A stretch of 64,000 nt of DNA from Adhaeribacter aerolatus (GCF_007991635.1 NZ_BJYS01000019.1:1-64000); one strand, 5' to 3'; positions 53,708 through 63,711 are shown, counted from the first letter of the stretch. Numbers and translations: made by a program. Notes: generated by a model not told the origin, from the sequence alone.

Positions 53708-55036
53708 TTACCTGTTATCTGCTACCCGGATAAAGCTTTCGCTATCCACCAGGAACTGGGCGTTGGCGGCAATTTCGGTTTGGATGTCCAGGCCTTTTTG
53801 TACTTCTACCAGGTCATCGGAACGCTTGCCCACGATTATTTCTATGGGTTGAAAGACCCCGTTTAGCTTCCGGAAAACGACGGACGAGGAGCCCAGATCC
53901 AGGACAGCAGATTTTGGCACCCATAGGGCTGAATCAGTGGCCATGGCTATTTTACCCGTAACCAGTTGGCCAACCAAGGCGCTGTTATGCTGCGTAGGCA
54001 ATAAAACTCTTACCTGGGCAAAGCTTTCACCGGCTTCGTAAAAAGGCTGTACCAGGTGAATTCGGGTTTTAATATTTGTCTCTGGTAGCTGATTAAAGAA
54101 TAAAGTAACCGGGGTGCCTTTTTTCAGGTTTGCCGCTGCCGTACTGCTGACGTTAAACTCGGCCCATACTTCGTCCGCATTTACTACCCGGAATAAAGTT
54201 TGCCCCGCGGTTACGTACATACCTTCGCGCACCGAAAAACCAGGTGTGGCCGGGGCAGGAGGCGCTGAACTAATATTGCTGCCGGTTGCGGCGCTGCTCA
54301 TATCAGCCATACCGCCCGAACCAGCACCGTTATTACCATTAACGGCCGTATAAGTGGGGGGTGTGGTAACCGTGGGGTCTACGACGTAGCCGTTATATGG
54401 GCTGTAAACCGGAAAAGTGTAGTTTGCCTCGCGCTGGCGGCTAATCTGGCTTATTTGGGCTTCCGTAGCGCCCAGGTATTGCAGTTTCTGTTTTGCAGCC
54501 CGGATAAGGTCCGTATTCTGCGCATCGTGCTCCAAAAGATAAATTAATTCGTTCTGGGCCGTGATTAAATCCGGGCTGTAAATGTCATATAATTTCTGGC
54601 CTTTACGTACCGGCTGGTAGTTAAATTGCACGTAAAGCTTTTCGATGCGGCCGCCGAAACGGGCCGGAATGGTATATTGCCGCCGTGTATCGTAGGTAAT
54701 AATGCCGGGGAACGTAATTTCACTGTTTACCTCCTTGGTTACAGGGGTTATGGTTTTTATATTCGCAATAACCGTCTGGTTCGTGGGTTGTAGCAGGTAA
54801 TTTAAATCGCCGGCAACAGTAGCAGCCTCGGTAGCCTCTCTGCGTTGCGGTACCAAATCCATACCGCAGATAGGGCAGGAGCCGGGCTCGTCTTTTACTA
54901 TTTGCGGGTGCATCGGACAGGTATAAGTGGTGCCGGTTTCGGCATGGTCCGGGTGGTTCTCCCGGCAACTAACCAGGGCCAGCGGCAGAAACAAAAACAG
55001 CAGCCGGAATATTCTATTTCTCAAGTTCTTTTTCAT
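53708..55036 (-). CDS. Second RND efflux adaptor (CusB-like) with heavy-metal domain
   Basis: A 442-residue adaptor related to the next gene but clearly diverged. Lipobox-like LALVSC at the signal-peptide end, then the same Cys/His/Met motif ([26 protein letters not shown]). Its barrel-sandwich region has a low-complexity Gly/Ala/Ser insert ([16 protein letters not shown]). Its start overlaps the end of the TolC-type gene by 23 bases. Having two adaptors could allow mixed complexes or periplasmic metal storage. Confidence 0.92.
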   Translation of the reverse strand: MKKNLRNRIFRLLFLFLPLALVSCRENHPDHAETGTTYTCPMHPQIVKDEPGSCPICGMDLVPQRREATEAATVAGDLNYLLQPTNQTVIANIKTITPVTKEVNSEITFPGIITYDTRRQYTIPARFGGRIEKLYVQFNYQPVRKGQKLYDIYSPDLITAQNELIYLLEHDAQNTDLIRAAKQKLQYLGATEAQISQISRQREANYTFPVYSPYNGYVVDPTVTTPPTYTAVNGNNGAGSGGMADMSSAATGSNISSAPPAPATPGFSVREGMYVTAGQTLFRVVNADEVWAEFNVSSTAAANLKKGTPVTLFFNQLPETNIKTRIHLVQPFYEAGESFAQVRVLLPTQHNSALVGQLVTGKIAMATDSALWVPKSAVLDLGSSSVVFRKLNGVFQPIEIIVGKRSDDLVEVQKGLDIQTEIAANAQFLVDSESFIRVADNR

Positions 55037-56273
55037 AATTCACACCAATCAGGTACAATTGTTCCAGGTTGTTCAGGTACTCCATTTGGGCCATATTCAA
55101 GGCTTCCCAGGCATCTACAACCTGGGGCAGATCGGCCGTGTTTTGTTCGTAACGCAGGAGCGTAGTCTGGTAATTTTTATTCAGGGCTGGCAATATTTTA
55201 TTTTGATAATTGCTTACCTGGGTCTTTTTGGTACTAAACTCCAAGGCCATTTGGCTAATCATGCTTTTGGCTTCGTTCAGCAGGTTGGCCCGGCCCAGTT
55301 GCATGGCTTGTATCTCCAGGTTCATGGCTTTGCTGTTAGCCTTGTACATTCTGGCCGACCAGGGCGCAATCGGAATAGAAACCATACCCATGGCGGTAAA
55401 CTGCCGGGGCATCATGCCGGTACGGGGCTTCATGTGATCGAAGCGGAGGCTGAAATCCGGCTTTCGCTCCAACTTCTCCAACTGCAGATTTAACCGCATC
55501 GATTCGATGGTGCGATCCAGTTGCCGGACATCGCTGCGGAGACTGGTTAAAGCAGCCGTATCTGGTAGGATAACCAACTCGGGTACTTTTACCAGCGTAT
55601 CAATGGCAAAGCGGGTTTCCGGCGGAAAACTCATCAGCATGTTTAACTGAATATTTTTCATTTGGATTTCGCTGTCAGTCATTAAGAGCATATTTTCTAC
55701 TTCGTGCAGGCGAGCTTCGGCTTTGTAAATATTGCCGAGGGTGCCTTGGTTTAAGGGGTAGCGCACTTTAGCCAGTTTCAGCATAAACTCCATTATGCGG
55801 CGGCTCTCTTCTAAAACGGCTTTCTTCTTTTCCTGTACCACCCATCCGTAGTAAGCGGTTTTGGCCTGCGCCCGAAATTGGTTATACATTACCTCGTGCG
55901 ATTCTTCCTCAATAGCCGCTTTCGATTGCAGGTATTTTTCTTTCGCTTTTAGCTTGGCCGGGTTCGGAATATCCTGCTGGGCCGAAATCATAAACGAGCC
56001 TTTATCGCGGCTATCCATGATGTTCTGGCCCGGATAAGGCGCCATAAATACGCCGCTGCCCACCATGGGAGCCATCCAGCTCTTGGCGCCTTCGGCTGAA
56101 GTCTCGATAGCCAGTGTTTCTAAATCGTGCTCCTTTAGCATCAGGTTATAATGATGGATATACAGGAGTACACTATCAAGGGTTAAAACCCGGGGTTTAA
56201 CCTGCGCCTGCGCCTGGAGGCTACAGCCCAGAATAAGGAATAGGATTATATATTTAAATTTAGTGCTTAACAT
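55014..56273 (-). CDS. TolC-family outer-membrane channel protein
   Basis: A 419-residue outer-membrane efflux protein (CusC/TolC type): signal peptide, then long helical hairpins with the repeated heptads typical of the periplasmic tunnel ([39 protein letters not shown]). It forms the exit duct of the RND complex. It overlaps the pump's second half by 14 bases and the following adaptor by 23 bases, so the cluster is tightly coupled. Confidence 0.93.
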   Translation of the reverse strand: MLSTKFKYIILFLILGCSLQAQAQVKPRVLTLDSVLLYIHHYNLMLKEHDLETLAIETSAEGAKSWMAPMVGSGVFMAPYPGQNIMDSRDKGSFMISAQQDIPNPAKLKAKEKYLQSKAAIEEESHEVMYNQFRAQAKTAYYGWVVQEKKKAVLEESRRIMEFMLKLAKVRYPLNQGTLGNIYKAEARLHEVENMLLMTDSEIQMKNIQLNMLMSFPPETRFAIDTLVKVPELVILPDTAALTSLRSDVRQLDRTIESMRLNLQLEKLERKPDFSLRFDHMKPRTGMMPRQFTAMGMVSIPIAPWSARMYKANSKAMNLEIQAMQLGRANLLNEAKSMISQMALEFSTKKTQVSNYQNKILPALNKNYQTTLLRYEQNTADLPQVVDAWEALNMAQMEYLNNLEQLYLIGVNYEKELEK

Positions 56274-58152
56274 CGTAGATATCCAGTTTGCCGTATTTTC
56301 TTAATTCGTATTCTTTCGTCATCTCAAAAACTACCGGCGTTACGAGTAATATGTGAATGGAAGAAGTAAATACCCCACCAATCATGGGCAATACAATGGG
56401 CAGCATTACATCGGTACCCACGCCGGTAGCCCACAATACCGGAATTAAACCAAACAAGGACACCGAAACGGTCATGATCTTAGGCCGCAGCCGTTTAACG
56501 GCGCCCCGGAAAACGTATTCCCGAATATCGGCTTTGGTGATGGTGGCAGCGGTATTTCCCTTATCCCGGGCCAGATCACTCATGGCTTCGTTCAAATAAA
56601 CCACCATTACCATGGCCGTTTCCACGGCCAACCCAAACAACGCAATAAAACCAACTGCCACCGCTACCGATAAATTGATGCCGTAGAAGTATACAATAAA
56701 AACCCCGCCCACGAGAGCAAACGGAATCGTAATCAGGTTTAAGAGTGCCTCTTTAAAGGAATGGAACGAGAAGTACAGAATCAGGAAAATAATTACAAGT
56801 ACCAGCGGAATGATTATTTTGAGTGTTTGGTTGGCGCGTACCTGATTTTCCCACTGACCACTCCACTCCAGGTGGTAACCATTGGGCAGGTTGGTGAGTG
56901 AGGCATTCAGGGTTTGAATGGCTTCCTGTACGGTGCTGCCTAAATCCCGGTCCCGCACATTAAACAAAACGGCACCCCGGAGGTGGGCATTTTCGGAGCT
57001 GAGCATCGGCGGCCCATCCACAAAATTTATATCGGCTACCGCCGAAAGTGGAATGGTGCCGCTGGTGCCGGTAGAAATGGGAATGCGCCGGATTCTATCC
57101 AAGCTGTTGCGATATTCCTGCGCCAGCCGCACATTTATCGAAAACCGTTGCCGTCCTTCAATGGTGTTTCCAATCGGAATGCCGCCCAGTGCCGATTCTA
57201 CAATATTATTTACATCATTTACGGAAAGTCCGTATCGGCCTAATTCTTCTCTTCTGGTATCAATTTCGAGGTATTTGCCGCCGGTTACGGGTTCGATGTA
57301 CAAATCTTTAACGCCCGGAACACCACCCAAAGCGGCCCTTACTTTTTCTGAAACAGCGGCAATGGAATCCAGTCGCTGGCCATAAATTTTAACCCCTACA
57401 TCGGTGCGGATGCCGGTGGCCAGCATGTTAATGCGGTTGATAATAGGTTGTGTCCAACCATTGATAACGCCTGGTATCTGCAGTTTGCCATCGAGTTCTC
57501 GGATAATATCGGCTTTGGTCAGGCCGGCGCGCCATTCAGAATGAGGCTTTAGCAAAATGATGGTTTCAATCATGCTGATGGGCGAGTTGTCGGTGGCCGT
57601 ACTGGCCCGGCCCGCCTTGCCCAGCACCTGGTCTACCTCCGGCACCGACATAATAATTTTATCCTGCACCTGCAAAATCCGTTTGGCTTCGGCATTGGAG
57701 ATATCGGGTAAAGTAACCGGCATAAATAAAATCGAACTTTCGTCCAGCGGGGGCATAAACTCGTTTCCCATGCGCAGCAACATCGGAATGCTAATAGCTA
57801 ATGCCAGCAAATTCAGGCCAATGGTGGTTTTGCGCCATTTTAAGCAAATCCGCAATAAAGGACCGTATACTTTTTCCAACCCCCGGTTAATGGGGTTACT
57901 ACTCTCAGGTTTAAGCTTGCCTTTTACAAAATAGGAAATAAGTACCGGTGTCAAAGTGATAGCTACAATTGCATCAACTATTAATATAAAAGTTTTGGTC
58001 CAGGCCAGCGGGCTGAATAATTTTCCTTCCTGACCGGTTAACAAGAATACCGGCAGAAAAGAGGTAATCACAATAATGGTGCTCCAAAACACGCTGGGAC
58101 CAACTTGTTTAGCGGCTTTTTCGATTATGTTTAAGCGTTGTTCTTTATTCAT
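56260..58152 (-). CDS. CusA/CzcA RND pump, C-terminal part
   Basis: A 630-residue frame that continues the RND pump from TM5 on: VGPSVFWSTIIVITSFLPVF (TM5), then TM6, the second periplasmic pore domain (AEAKRILQVQDKIIMSVPEV, VTGGKYLEIDTRREELGRYG), and TM7-12 ending IHILLVTPVVFEMTKEYELR. Its first ATG is inside the last codons of the preceding frame. It would normally be fused to that frame in one protein of about 1050 residues. The first six residues (MNKEQR) may be a re-initiation start rather than a native N-terminus. Confidence 0.93.
   Translation of the reverse strand: MNKEQRLNIIEKAAKQVGPSVFWSTIIVITSFLPVFLLTGQEGKLFSPLAWTKTFILIVDAIVAITLTPVLISYFVKGKLKPESSNPINRGLEKVYGPLLRICLKWRKTTIGLNLLALAISIPMLLRMGNEFMPPLDESSILFMPVTLPDISNAEAKRILQVQDKIIMSVPEVDQVLGKAGRASTATDNSPISMIETIILLKPHSEWRAGLTKADIIRELDGKLQIPGVINGWTQPIINRINMLATGIRTDVGVKIYGQRLDSIAAVSEKVRAALGGVPGVKDLYIEPVTGGKYLEIDTRREELGRYGLSVNDVNNIVESALGGIPIGNTIEGRQRFSINVRLAQEYRNSLDRIRRIPISTGTSGTIPLSAVADINFVDGPPMLSSENAHLRGAVLFNVRDRDLGSTVQEAIQTLNASLTNLPNGYHLEWSGQWENQVRANQTLKIIIPLVLVIIFLILYFSFHSFKEALLNLITIPFALVGGVFIVYFYGINLSVAVAVGFIALFGLAVETAMVMVVYLNEAMSDLARDKGNTAATITKADIREYVFRGAVKRLRPKIMTVSVSLFGLIPVLWATGVGTDVMLPIVLPMIGGVFTSSIHILLVTPVVFEMTKEYELRKYGKLDIYDVKH
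58145..58152 (-). other. 8-base stop/start overlap splitting the RND pump
   Basis: The sequence ATGAATAA (minus strand) is both the start ATG of the second pump frame and the stop TAA of the first. It falls in the cytoplasmic loop between TM4 and TM5, which would let two chains assemble. This supports either a real two-chain pump with translational coupling or a frameshift error. Confidence 0.7.
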
Positions 58153-59422
58153 GGCTAGGATTATTTTGCGCCTCGGCTAAATGGCGGTAAGCATTTTCTA
58201 CCATTACAATGGCATCGTCTACAATTACCCCAATAGAAAGGGCGATGCCGGTAAGCGACATAATATTAGAGGAAATACCGAAGGCATTGAGCAGGATAAA
58301 ACCAATACACACCGACAGCGGCAGTTGAATAATAATAACCAAAGCGCTGCGCCAGTGAAAGAGGAAAATAAAAACCACTACCGAAGCCACCAGCATTTCT
58401 TCTACCAGGGTTGTTTGCACCGAATCAACCGACTCCTTTATCAGCCCGCTGCGGTCGTATACAATATTAAACTTTACGCCTTTGGGTAAACCAGCCGAAA
58501 CTTCCTGCATTTTGGCTTTTACATTTTCGATTACTTCGGCTGCGTTTTCGCCATACCGCATGACCACAATGCCACCTACAGCTTCGCCTTCGCCATTCAA
58601 ATCAAATATTCCCAAGCGGCTTTCGCCGGTCATTTGTACTGTAGCCACATCCTTTATCCGGATGGGAATAGAATTTTGCGTAAGGACCGGAATATTCTCT
58701 ATATCGGCCATCGATTGTAGATAGCCGGTGGTTTTAATAATATAGCCGATGTCGCTCAGTTCAAATTTGCGGCCACCGCCTTCGTTATTATTGGTCCGGA
58801 CCGAATTAATTACCTGGGGTACCGATAGGTTAAAATAAGAGAGCTTATTTGGGTCGAGGGTAATCTGGTATTGTTTCTGAAATCCGCCAAACGAAGCAAT
58901 TTCGCTTACTCCGGCGACATTCTGGAGCGCGAATTTAACGTACCAATCCTGAATAGCCCGTTGTTCGCCCAGGTCCATACCCGGTGCATCCAGGGTATAC
59001 CACAATATGTGCCCTACTCCGGTGCCGTCTGGTCCTAAGGTGGGAATGGCGCCTTCGGGTAATAAGCGGCTGGCGTAATTTAACCGCTCTAATACGCGTT
59101 CACGAGCCCAGTAAATATCGGTATCGTCTTCAAAAATAACGTAGATAAAGCTCATCCCGAACATGGAGGTACCCCGCACATATTTTACCTGCGGCATACC
59201 CTGTAAATTTGTAACCAACGGATAGGTTACCTGGTCTTCTATAATTTGCGGGCTGCGCCCCATCCACTCTGTAAATACAATAACCTGATTTTCCGAAAGG
59301 TCCGGAATGGCATCTACTTTATTCGTACTCACCGAATAAATGCCCCAGCCAAATAAGCCGGCAGCAATTAGCAATACAATAACCCGGTTACGGAGCGATA
59401 TTGAAATTAATTTTCCAATCAT
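58145..59422 (-). CDS. CusA/CzcA RND pump, N-terminal part
   Basis: A 425-residue frame: TM1 (NRVIVLLIAAGLFGWGIYSV), the first periplasmic pore and docking domain with VIVFTEWMGRSPQIIEDQVT, and TM2-TM4 ending in the family signature IGVIVDDAIVMVENAYRHLAE. It stops after NNPSHE. Heavy-metal RND pumps (Cu/Ag, Zn/Co/Ni) normally continue for about 600 more residues, which are found in the overlapping next frame. It follows a small metal-binding lipoprotein gene by 65 bases. Confidence 0.93.
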   Translation of the reverse strand: MIGKLISISLRNRVIVLLIAAGLFGWGIYSVSTNKVDAIPDLSENQVIVFTEWMGRSPQIIEDQVTYPLVTNLQGMPQVKYVRGTSMFGMSFIYVIFEDDTDIYWARERVLERLNYASRLLPEGAIPTLGPDGTGVGHILWYTLDAPGMDLGEQRAIQDWYVKFALQNVAGVSEIASFGGFQKQYQITLDPNKLSYFNLSVPQVINSVRTNNNEGGGRKFELSDIGYIIKTTGYLQSMADIENIPVLTQNSIPIRIKDVATVQMTGESRLGIFDLNGEGEAVGGIVVMRYGENAAEVIENVKAKMQEVSAGLPKGVKFNIVYDRSGLIKESVDSVQTTLVEEMLVASVVVFIFLFHWRSALVIIIQLPLSVCIGFILLNAFGISSNIMSLTGIALSIGVIVDDAIVMVENAYRHLAEAQNNPSHE

Positions 59423-59487
59423 CTTTATACATTTAAACTAACCCGGTCAACTGCTAACCGGGCTAGTTATTTCTGATTTAAAGTTTG

Positions 59488-59733
59488 TTAATGGGCGTGG
59501 CCTTCATGCTCCTGGCTGCCGGCGTCGGCTACTTTTTCCAGGTTCATTTTGCACTCCGGGCATTTACCAGGCTTGTCGCTGGTAACTTCCGGGTGCATGG
59601 GGCAGGTGTACAGAGCAGCCTGCTCCTGGTTAACTTCGGTTTGCTCGGTATTTTGCTTTTGCTCGCCACCGCAAGCCGAGAAGAATGTTAAACTAAAAGC
59701 TAAAAATAGAAGATTCAAAATATTGGCTTTCAT
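59488..59733 (-). CDS. Small heavy-metal-binding lipoprotein
   Basis: An 81-residue lipoprotein from the ATG giving MKANILNLLFLAFSLTF, with lipobox FFSAC. The mature part is a single metal-binding motif (YTCPMHPEVTSDKPGKC, PECKMNLEKV) and a His-rich tail EHEGHAH. It shares its motif with both adaptors. A longer frame starting 81 bases upstream adds an unrelated hydrophobic leader and is unlikely. It probably binds Cu or Ag in the periplasm. First gene of the pump cluster. Confidence 0.88.
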   Translation of the reverse strand: MKANILNLLFLAFSLTFFSACGGEQKQNTEQTEVNQEQAALYTCPMHPEVTSDKPGKCPECKMNLEKVADAGSQEHEGHAH

Positions 59734-60057
59734 TTTATTATAAAGTTTTAAAGAAGTTGTTAGAAATAAGTGTAGAATAATAGCCGATGCTGCCGGATAG
59801 AAAAGCCATGCCACGGCAAAGCCATTTCTTAAACAGAAATCAACTGGTTTTTAGGTAAAAATTTTGGTTGCTGGTTACTACTGTTTTCCTGGATGATTTA
59901 TCAGGCTAATGGCTGAAGCAATCAGCGTGAGACTTACGCCTGAACTCCTGGTAAATAGGAGGACAACGGCTATTAGTTACAGGAAAAGTAAGATACCAGA
60001 ATGGCATAGCGGGCAAAACCTGGGAACAGGTTTGCTGCTAAAAAGAAAGCGGAGAAA
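59734..60057. other. 324-base spacer upstream of the metal pump cluster
   Basis: No gene found. A hairpin GCAAAACCTG / CAGGTTTGC at 60013-60035 follows the next minus-strand gene, without a T-run. Confidence 0.4.
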
Positions 60058-60465
60058 TTAAATAATAAAAGTTTGATGTAGAATGCCGATAGACCTGCCC
60101 GAGCGGGGAGGTGGCAAGGTAAAATGAGGAATTTGTTCCTGCAGTACAGGACGAATAATTTGGGTATAAATGAGGTGCGCCGTTTTGGCTTTTACAGCCT
60201 TGTCCGCCTGATCTGTAGAGGTATTATGATTGGTTTGACTCTGATATTGTGCCTGCACCACACAGGTTAAATCGCCGCAGGTATTTTCTTTTGGCTTAGA
60301 TTTGTCTCCTTTATCGCAGCAGCAATCCGGTCCGCCAAAGAAAGAAATATATTTCGCCTCATGGCCGTGGCATTCCTCCAGGTTCACTCGAAAGCCCATG
60401 GTGGTCAGGGAAATGACCACAATTAAGCTGAGTTGAAAGAATTGGTGGAGCGCCTTCATTGCCAT
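60058..60465 (-). CDS. Secreted hypothetical protein with Cys-rich motif
   Basis: A 135-residue protein: signal-like N-terminus (QFFQLSLIVVISLTTMGF), then a His/Cys cluster CHGHEAKYISFFGGPDCCCD, another Cys pair in CGDLTCVV, and a Pro-rich end FTLPPPRSGRSIGI. The layout resembles Bacteroidota HYC_CC_PP-type proteins that accompany metal exporters, although the exact HYC triplet is not present. Its place just upstream of the Cus-type operon on the same strand supports a metal role. A -7-like box TACCTTTG lies at 60540-60547. Confidence 0.7.
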   Translation of the reverse strand: MAMKALHQFFQLSLIVVISLTTMGFRVNLEECHGHEAKYISFFGGPDCCCDKGDKSKPKENTCGDLTCVVQAQYQSQTNHNTSTDQADKAVKAKTAHLIYTQIIRPVLQEQIPHFTLPPPRSGRSIGILHQTFII

Positions 60466-60645
60466 TAATAACGTATTTTATTCTATTTTGGTCTTGGTAA
60501 AACTAATAAGTTCTAACATTCCGGACCTGTTTTGTTTTACAAAGGTAGGAGATAAACAGATAAAGCTGTTATAAAATCTTGTTAATAACTTACAAAATTT
60601 AATTTAGGGTAGGCCTTGGATTATGAATTAATATAATGCAGAGTA

Positions 60646-60960
60646 GGAGGGCCTCATCCCCCAACCCCTTCTCCTTGAGGCGAAGGGGAGTTCCGGTAAT
60701 GCTTTTTTCGAGGGAAACGCATTTATCAAACAGGAGAAATATTCTAGTTTACCTGTAGCGGATACAGTAAATTACTAAAGGCAGTAAATTCCTGTAAAAC
60801 TGCTTTGGCCTATATTACTGCTTATGGAATACCAGCATTAGTTTTTCCATTCTCTTTATAAGCTTCCTTAAGAAATAAAACAGCGTTATTGCACTGGCTG
60901 AAAGAGTAATCAAAATCCCTCTCCTTTTTCAGGAGAGGGATTTAGGGTGAGGTCCTCCCG
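60646..60960. repeat. Diverged inverted repeat pair
   Basis: A CCTCATCCC...CCCCTT...GGCGAAGGGG block at 60646-60691 and an inverted relative at 60915-60960 (CCCTCTCC...GGAGAGGGAT, GGTGAGGTCCTCC). Each also folds on itself. They enclose about 220 bases inside the 581-base gene-free spacer 60466-61046, an arrangement like a decayed MITE. I see no gene between them. Confidence 0.5.
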
Positions 60961-61007
60961 TAGGAGAAATTATTAAATAGCGGCGCAGATGGCATTCGCC
61001 AGAAAAA

Positions 61008-61033
61008 GAAAAAGGAGCAACTGCTCCTTTTTC
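61008..61033 (-). terminator. Terminator of the gene at 61047
   Basis: A stem AAAAAGGAGC / GCTCCTTTTT with a 4-base loop; on the minus strand it gives a T-run. It starts 14 bases after the stop codon at 61047. Confidence 0.85.
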
Positions 61034-61046
61034 CTGAATACTATAG

Positions 61047-61415
61047 TTAAAAACGGTTAGAGGTTTCGGCCTTGCCGGCCGGCTGAAAGTTGGTGGCTTG
61101 TTTAATGGTTTTTTCTTTTCCCTCCGCATCTTCGTAGGTGCGTTCTTCTACTTCTACCGACAAAGATTTTCCTTTGAGTTCTTTTGTGTCGAATTCCGGT
61201 TTATCAATGCCTACGGCTTTCAGAAAGCCTGCCAGAATGGGTTGCCCTGGTTCGCTTAAATAAAAGCGTTGGTTTACAAAGCCTTCTCCGTTTTCGAGAC
61301 GCAGGTTAAAGAACGGAATATCTTTATTTTCGCTTTTGCCTTCTTCTACTTCAGTAATTTGCACTACGTGGCGACCGTCCGGCAAAAAAGGTTTTTCATT
61401 TATCTTAACTTTCAT
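61047..61415 (-). CDS. Hypothetical protein, DUF669-like pattern
   Basis: A 122-residue acidic protein starting MKVKINEKPFLPDGRHVVQI. It has beta-like strands (FFNLRLENGEGFVNQRFYL) and the segment LAGFLKAVGIDKPEFDTKEL, then KGKSLSVEVEERTYED. This resembles phage and plasmid single-strand-DNA-associated proteins of the DUF669 type, but no phage genes are nearby. There is no signal peptide. The assignment is tentative. Confidence 0.65.
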   Translation of the reverse strand: MKVKINEKPFLPDGRHVVQITEVEEGKSENKDIPFFNLRLENGEGFVNQRFYLSEPGQPILAGFLKAVGIDKPEFDTKELKGKSLSVEVEERTYEDAEGKEKTIKQATNFQPAGKAETSNRF

Positions 61416-61544
61416 AATATTGCTTTTGTTACTAAGTATATTAGTTTGTTATTGCTAATTTTATACGCAACAAAGCTTGTTATGTTTTGTAATACTAAAA
61501 AATATGGCCAATGGTTTCGGATTACTTATATAAATTACTCCAAC

Positions 61545-62528
61545 TTAAAAATGCAGCCAATGGCCTTTTACTTTCTGGTCCGAAAACTCTAAGGTGGGCA
61601 GCGGTACTTTTACAGCGTTCAGGGCGAAAAATAAGGTTTTAACCAAGCGGCTGTTGGTTTTGATTTTGGTCAGGTCAATATCCGGTGAAATATACCATTG
61701 CCGGTAACGCTTCAGGTCTGTTCGGTCAAAAGCCACCTTGCCGTTAGCGTAACCAATATTTTCTTGCGGCCCAAACAAATTATTAGCGCCATAACCTACG
61801 GCCAGGTTAAGCCATGGCGGTAAGTTTTGGCTTTGGCTGAAGGCTTTCAGATTGAAGCTTAACCAATAAGTTTGGGCATTATAATCTTTTAAAACACGTT
61901 CGGGTTTACTGCTGCCGAATAAAATATTAGCCCGCGCGTTTAATTCGGGTTCGTAGGTTTTAGGAAGTGCCGAAAATTTAAATTGAATTTTTTGTTCCTG
62001 CCAAACTAATTGCTGCGAGGCGAACAGGGTAGTGCCTAATAAGTTAGCGCCCATATCCATCCAACTCCAACCGGTGCCAGGAATCGCAAAATGCCCGTCT
62101 AAATATTCTTTGGTGGTTAGGTAAGCCAAACTACCAGTACTGGCCAGTATAACCGATTGTTGCGGCGAAAAACCAGCCCAATTGCCTAAACCGTGTAATA
62201 GACGGGTAGTAGTATAAGACAGATAAGCATGCTCCGATTTATCCATTTGCCGCCAGGCGCCACCATCGTTTACAGTTTTAAATTTCTTCTCGTAAACGTA
62301 GTCATTAGATTTGGTCAGGAGGTAAAGGGAACCTCCCAAGACAGCAATCGCCAGTCCGCCGGCCAGCCATTTTCGGCCATTTTGCGTCTGTTTATTAAAC
62401 TGGTCCGTTTGCAGCACCGCTGAATCGGCTGTTGTCGGATTTGAAGCAGGTGACTGGTTACCGGTAAGTTGGGCCAGCGCGTTTTTCAGCAGGCAGCCTA
62501 ATAAGGCGGTTAGTAAAAGTTTTTTCAA
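61545..62528 (-). CDS. DUF2279 secreted protein
   Basis: A 327-residue protein: signal peptide (LLLTALLGCLLKNALA), then a membrane-helix-like stretch KWLAGGLAIAVLGGSLYLLT, the DUF2279 core (DKSEHAYLSYTTTRLLHGLG, LAYLTTKEYLDGHF, GWSWMDMGANLLG), and a beta-rich C-terminal half. DUF2279 proteins are envelope proteins with unknown function. The conserved Lys/His and Asp residues (KSEHA, DGHF, DMGAN) suggest a catalytic or metal site, but that is inference. Confidence 0.85.
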   Translation of the reverse strand: MKKLLLTALLGCLLKNALAQLTGNQSPASNPTTADSAVLQTDQFNKQTQNGRKWLAGGLAIAVLGGSLYLLTKSNDYVYEKKFKTVNDGGAWRQMDKSEHAYLSYTTTRLLHGLGNWAGFSPQQSVILASTGSLAYLTTKEYLDGHFAIPGTGWSWMDMGANLLGTTLFASQQLVWQEQKIQFKFSALPKTYEPELNARANILFGSSKPERVLKDYNAQTYWLSFNLKAFSQSQNLPPWLNLAVGYGANNLFGPQENIGYANGKVAFDRTDLKRYRQWYISPDIDLTKIKTNSRLVKTLFFALNAVKVPLPTLEFSDQKVKGHWLHF

Positions 62529-62847
62529 GAAAATGAAGTTTTATAATATTTGGCTGAAGTTAAAGATTTTACAATTATAAATTACGTGGCACTATTTTGA
62601 TTAGTAGCAACGTTGAAAAATTACCATTTAAATGATTGTATCTCGGTTAGTTTTTTCGTCGGAAAGTTTATATGTAATAAGGCTATTACTCTAAAAGGAA
62701 TAGTTCAAGACAATATCATCAGCCAGAGAGCGGCATCGCTGCGCCGAAACCAAAAAATGAGGGTATCGTTAGGGGAAAAGATAACCGGACGTGAAGAGAA
62801 CAAGCGTTTTGCCGAAATTTAGCAGCCGAATTAATTCAAAAAAAATA
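62529..62847. other. 319-base spacer between divergent genes
   Basis: AT-rich; I see no supported gene. It must contain promoters for the DUF2279 gene and the PhyH-type gene, but I could not place a clear box. Confidence 0.4.
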
Positions 62848-63711
62848 ATGAGAGAAGAAGGCCTGACAGCAGAAAATATAAGCCCAACGGATACCGCTAC
62901 TACTTATGATGTTGCCGAAATAATGGAAGGTTTGTACGGCAATGGCATCATTGCCTTAAAAGGAGCTTTTAGCCAGGAGTGGGTACAGCAACTCGATGAG
63001 GACATCCGGGTGTTGTACCAAGAAGCCTTGCAGCGGCCTGGCGGGGCAGTTGGGCGCGGACCCAAACGGCATTACGTCGAAATTCATCCGGAAGATATTC
63101 GGGGCTTTTTAGAATTGGCTACCCACCCTTGGGTAATGGCCGTTAGTGAGGCAGTGTTGGGGCCAAACTATAAAATTGTGGAAATTGGATTTGACATTCC
63201 GAATCCGGGGGCAGTAAATCAGCCCTGGCATCGCGATTTTCCCGCTCCCGCAGATACTATTGTTGGCCGCCGGTTAAATTCCCTCGCCTTTAACATTACT
63301 ACTGTAGATGTTTACGAAGACATGGGGCCTTTTGAAGTAGCACCCGGAACCCAGTGGGATTTACCCCTGAATTTCGAACACGAAATGTTCCCGCCTAAAG
63401 AAAGTTATTCCCGATATGAACAGCGGGCACAACGTAAAATGCCTGAAATAGGTGATATTTCCGCCCGGTCAGCGTTAACCATTCACCGGGGTACGGCCAA
63501 CTATTCGGATAAGATGCGGCCGACCCTGGTATTGGGGGTAGATGCTCCGGGCGCTAACAACGCCGAACGCCACGATCTACAAATTACCAAAGCCTATTTT
63601 GAAAAACTTCCCGAAAGTTTAAAACAACACCTGACTTACCGCCTGGTAGAAGAACTGGAACCCATTTTTCAGGCCCATTCTATTGAAGGTTTAATGATGG
63701 GCGAAGCTTAA
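62848..63711 (+). CDS. Phytanoyl-CoA dioxygenase (PhyH)-family protein
   Basis: A 287-residue Fe(II)/2-oxoglutarate oxygenase of the PhyH type. The HxD iron motif is seen in NQPWHRDFPAP, the distal His in SALTIHRGTANYSD, and an Arg in RPTLVLGVDAPG that could bind 2-oxoglutarate. I use the ATG giving MREEGLTAENIS; a GTG 57 bases upstream (MKRTSVLPKF...) is in frame and cannot be excluded. The substrate is unknown. It stands alone. Confidence 0.85.
   Translation: MREEGLTAENISPTDTATTYDVAEIMEGLYGNGIIALKGAFSQEWVQQLDEDIRVLYQEALQRPGGAVGRGPKRHYVEIHPEDIRGFLELATHPWVMAVSEAVLGPNYKIVEIGFDIPNPGAVNQPWHRDFPAPADTIVGRRLNSLAFNITTVDVYEDMGPFEVAPGTQWDLPLNFEHEMFPPKESYSRYEQRAQRKMPEIGDISARSALTIHRGTANYSDKMRPTLVLGVDAPGANNAERHDLQITKAYFEKLPESLKQHLTYRLVEELEPIFQAHSIEGLMMGEA

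Noticed and set aside
61047-61415. Prophage remnant
   Set aside because: One DUF669-like gene alone; no integrase, capsid or tail genes around it.
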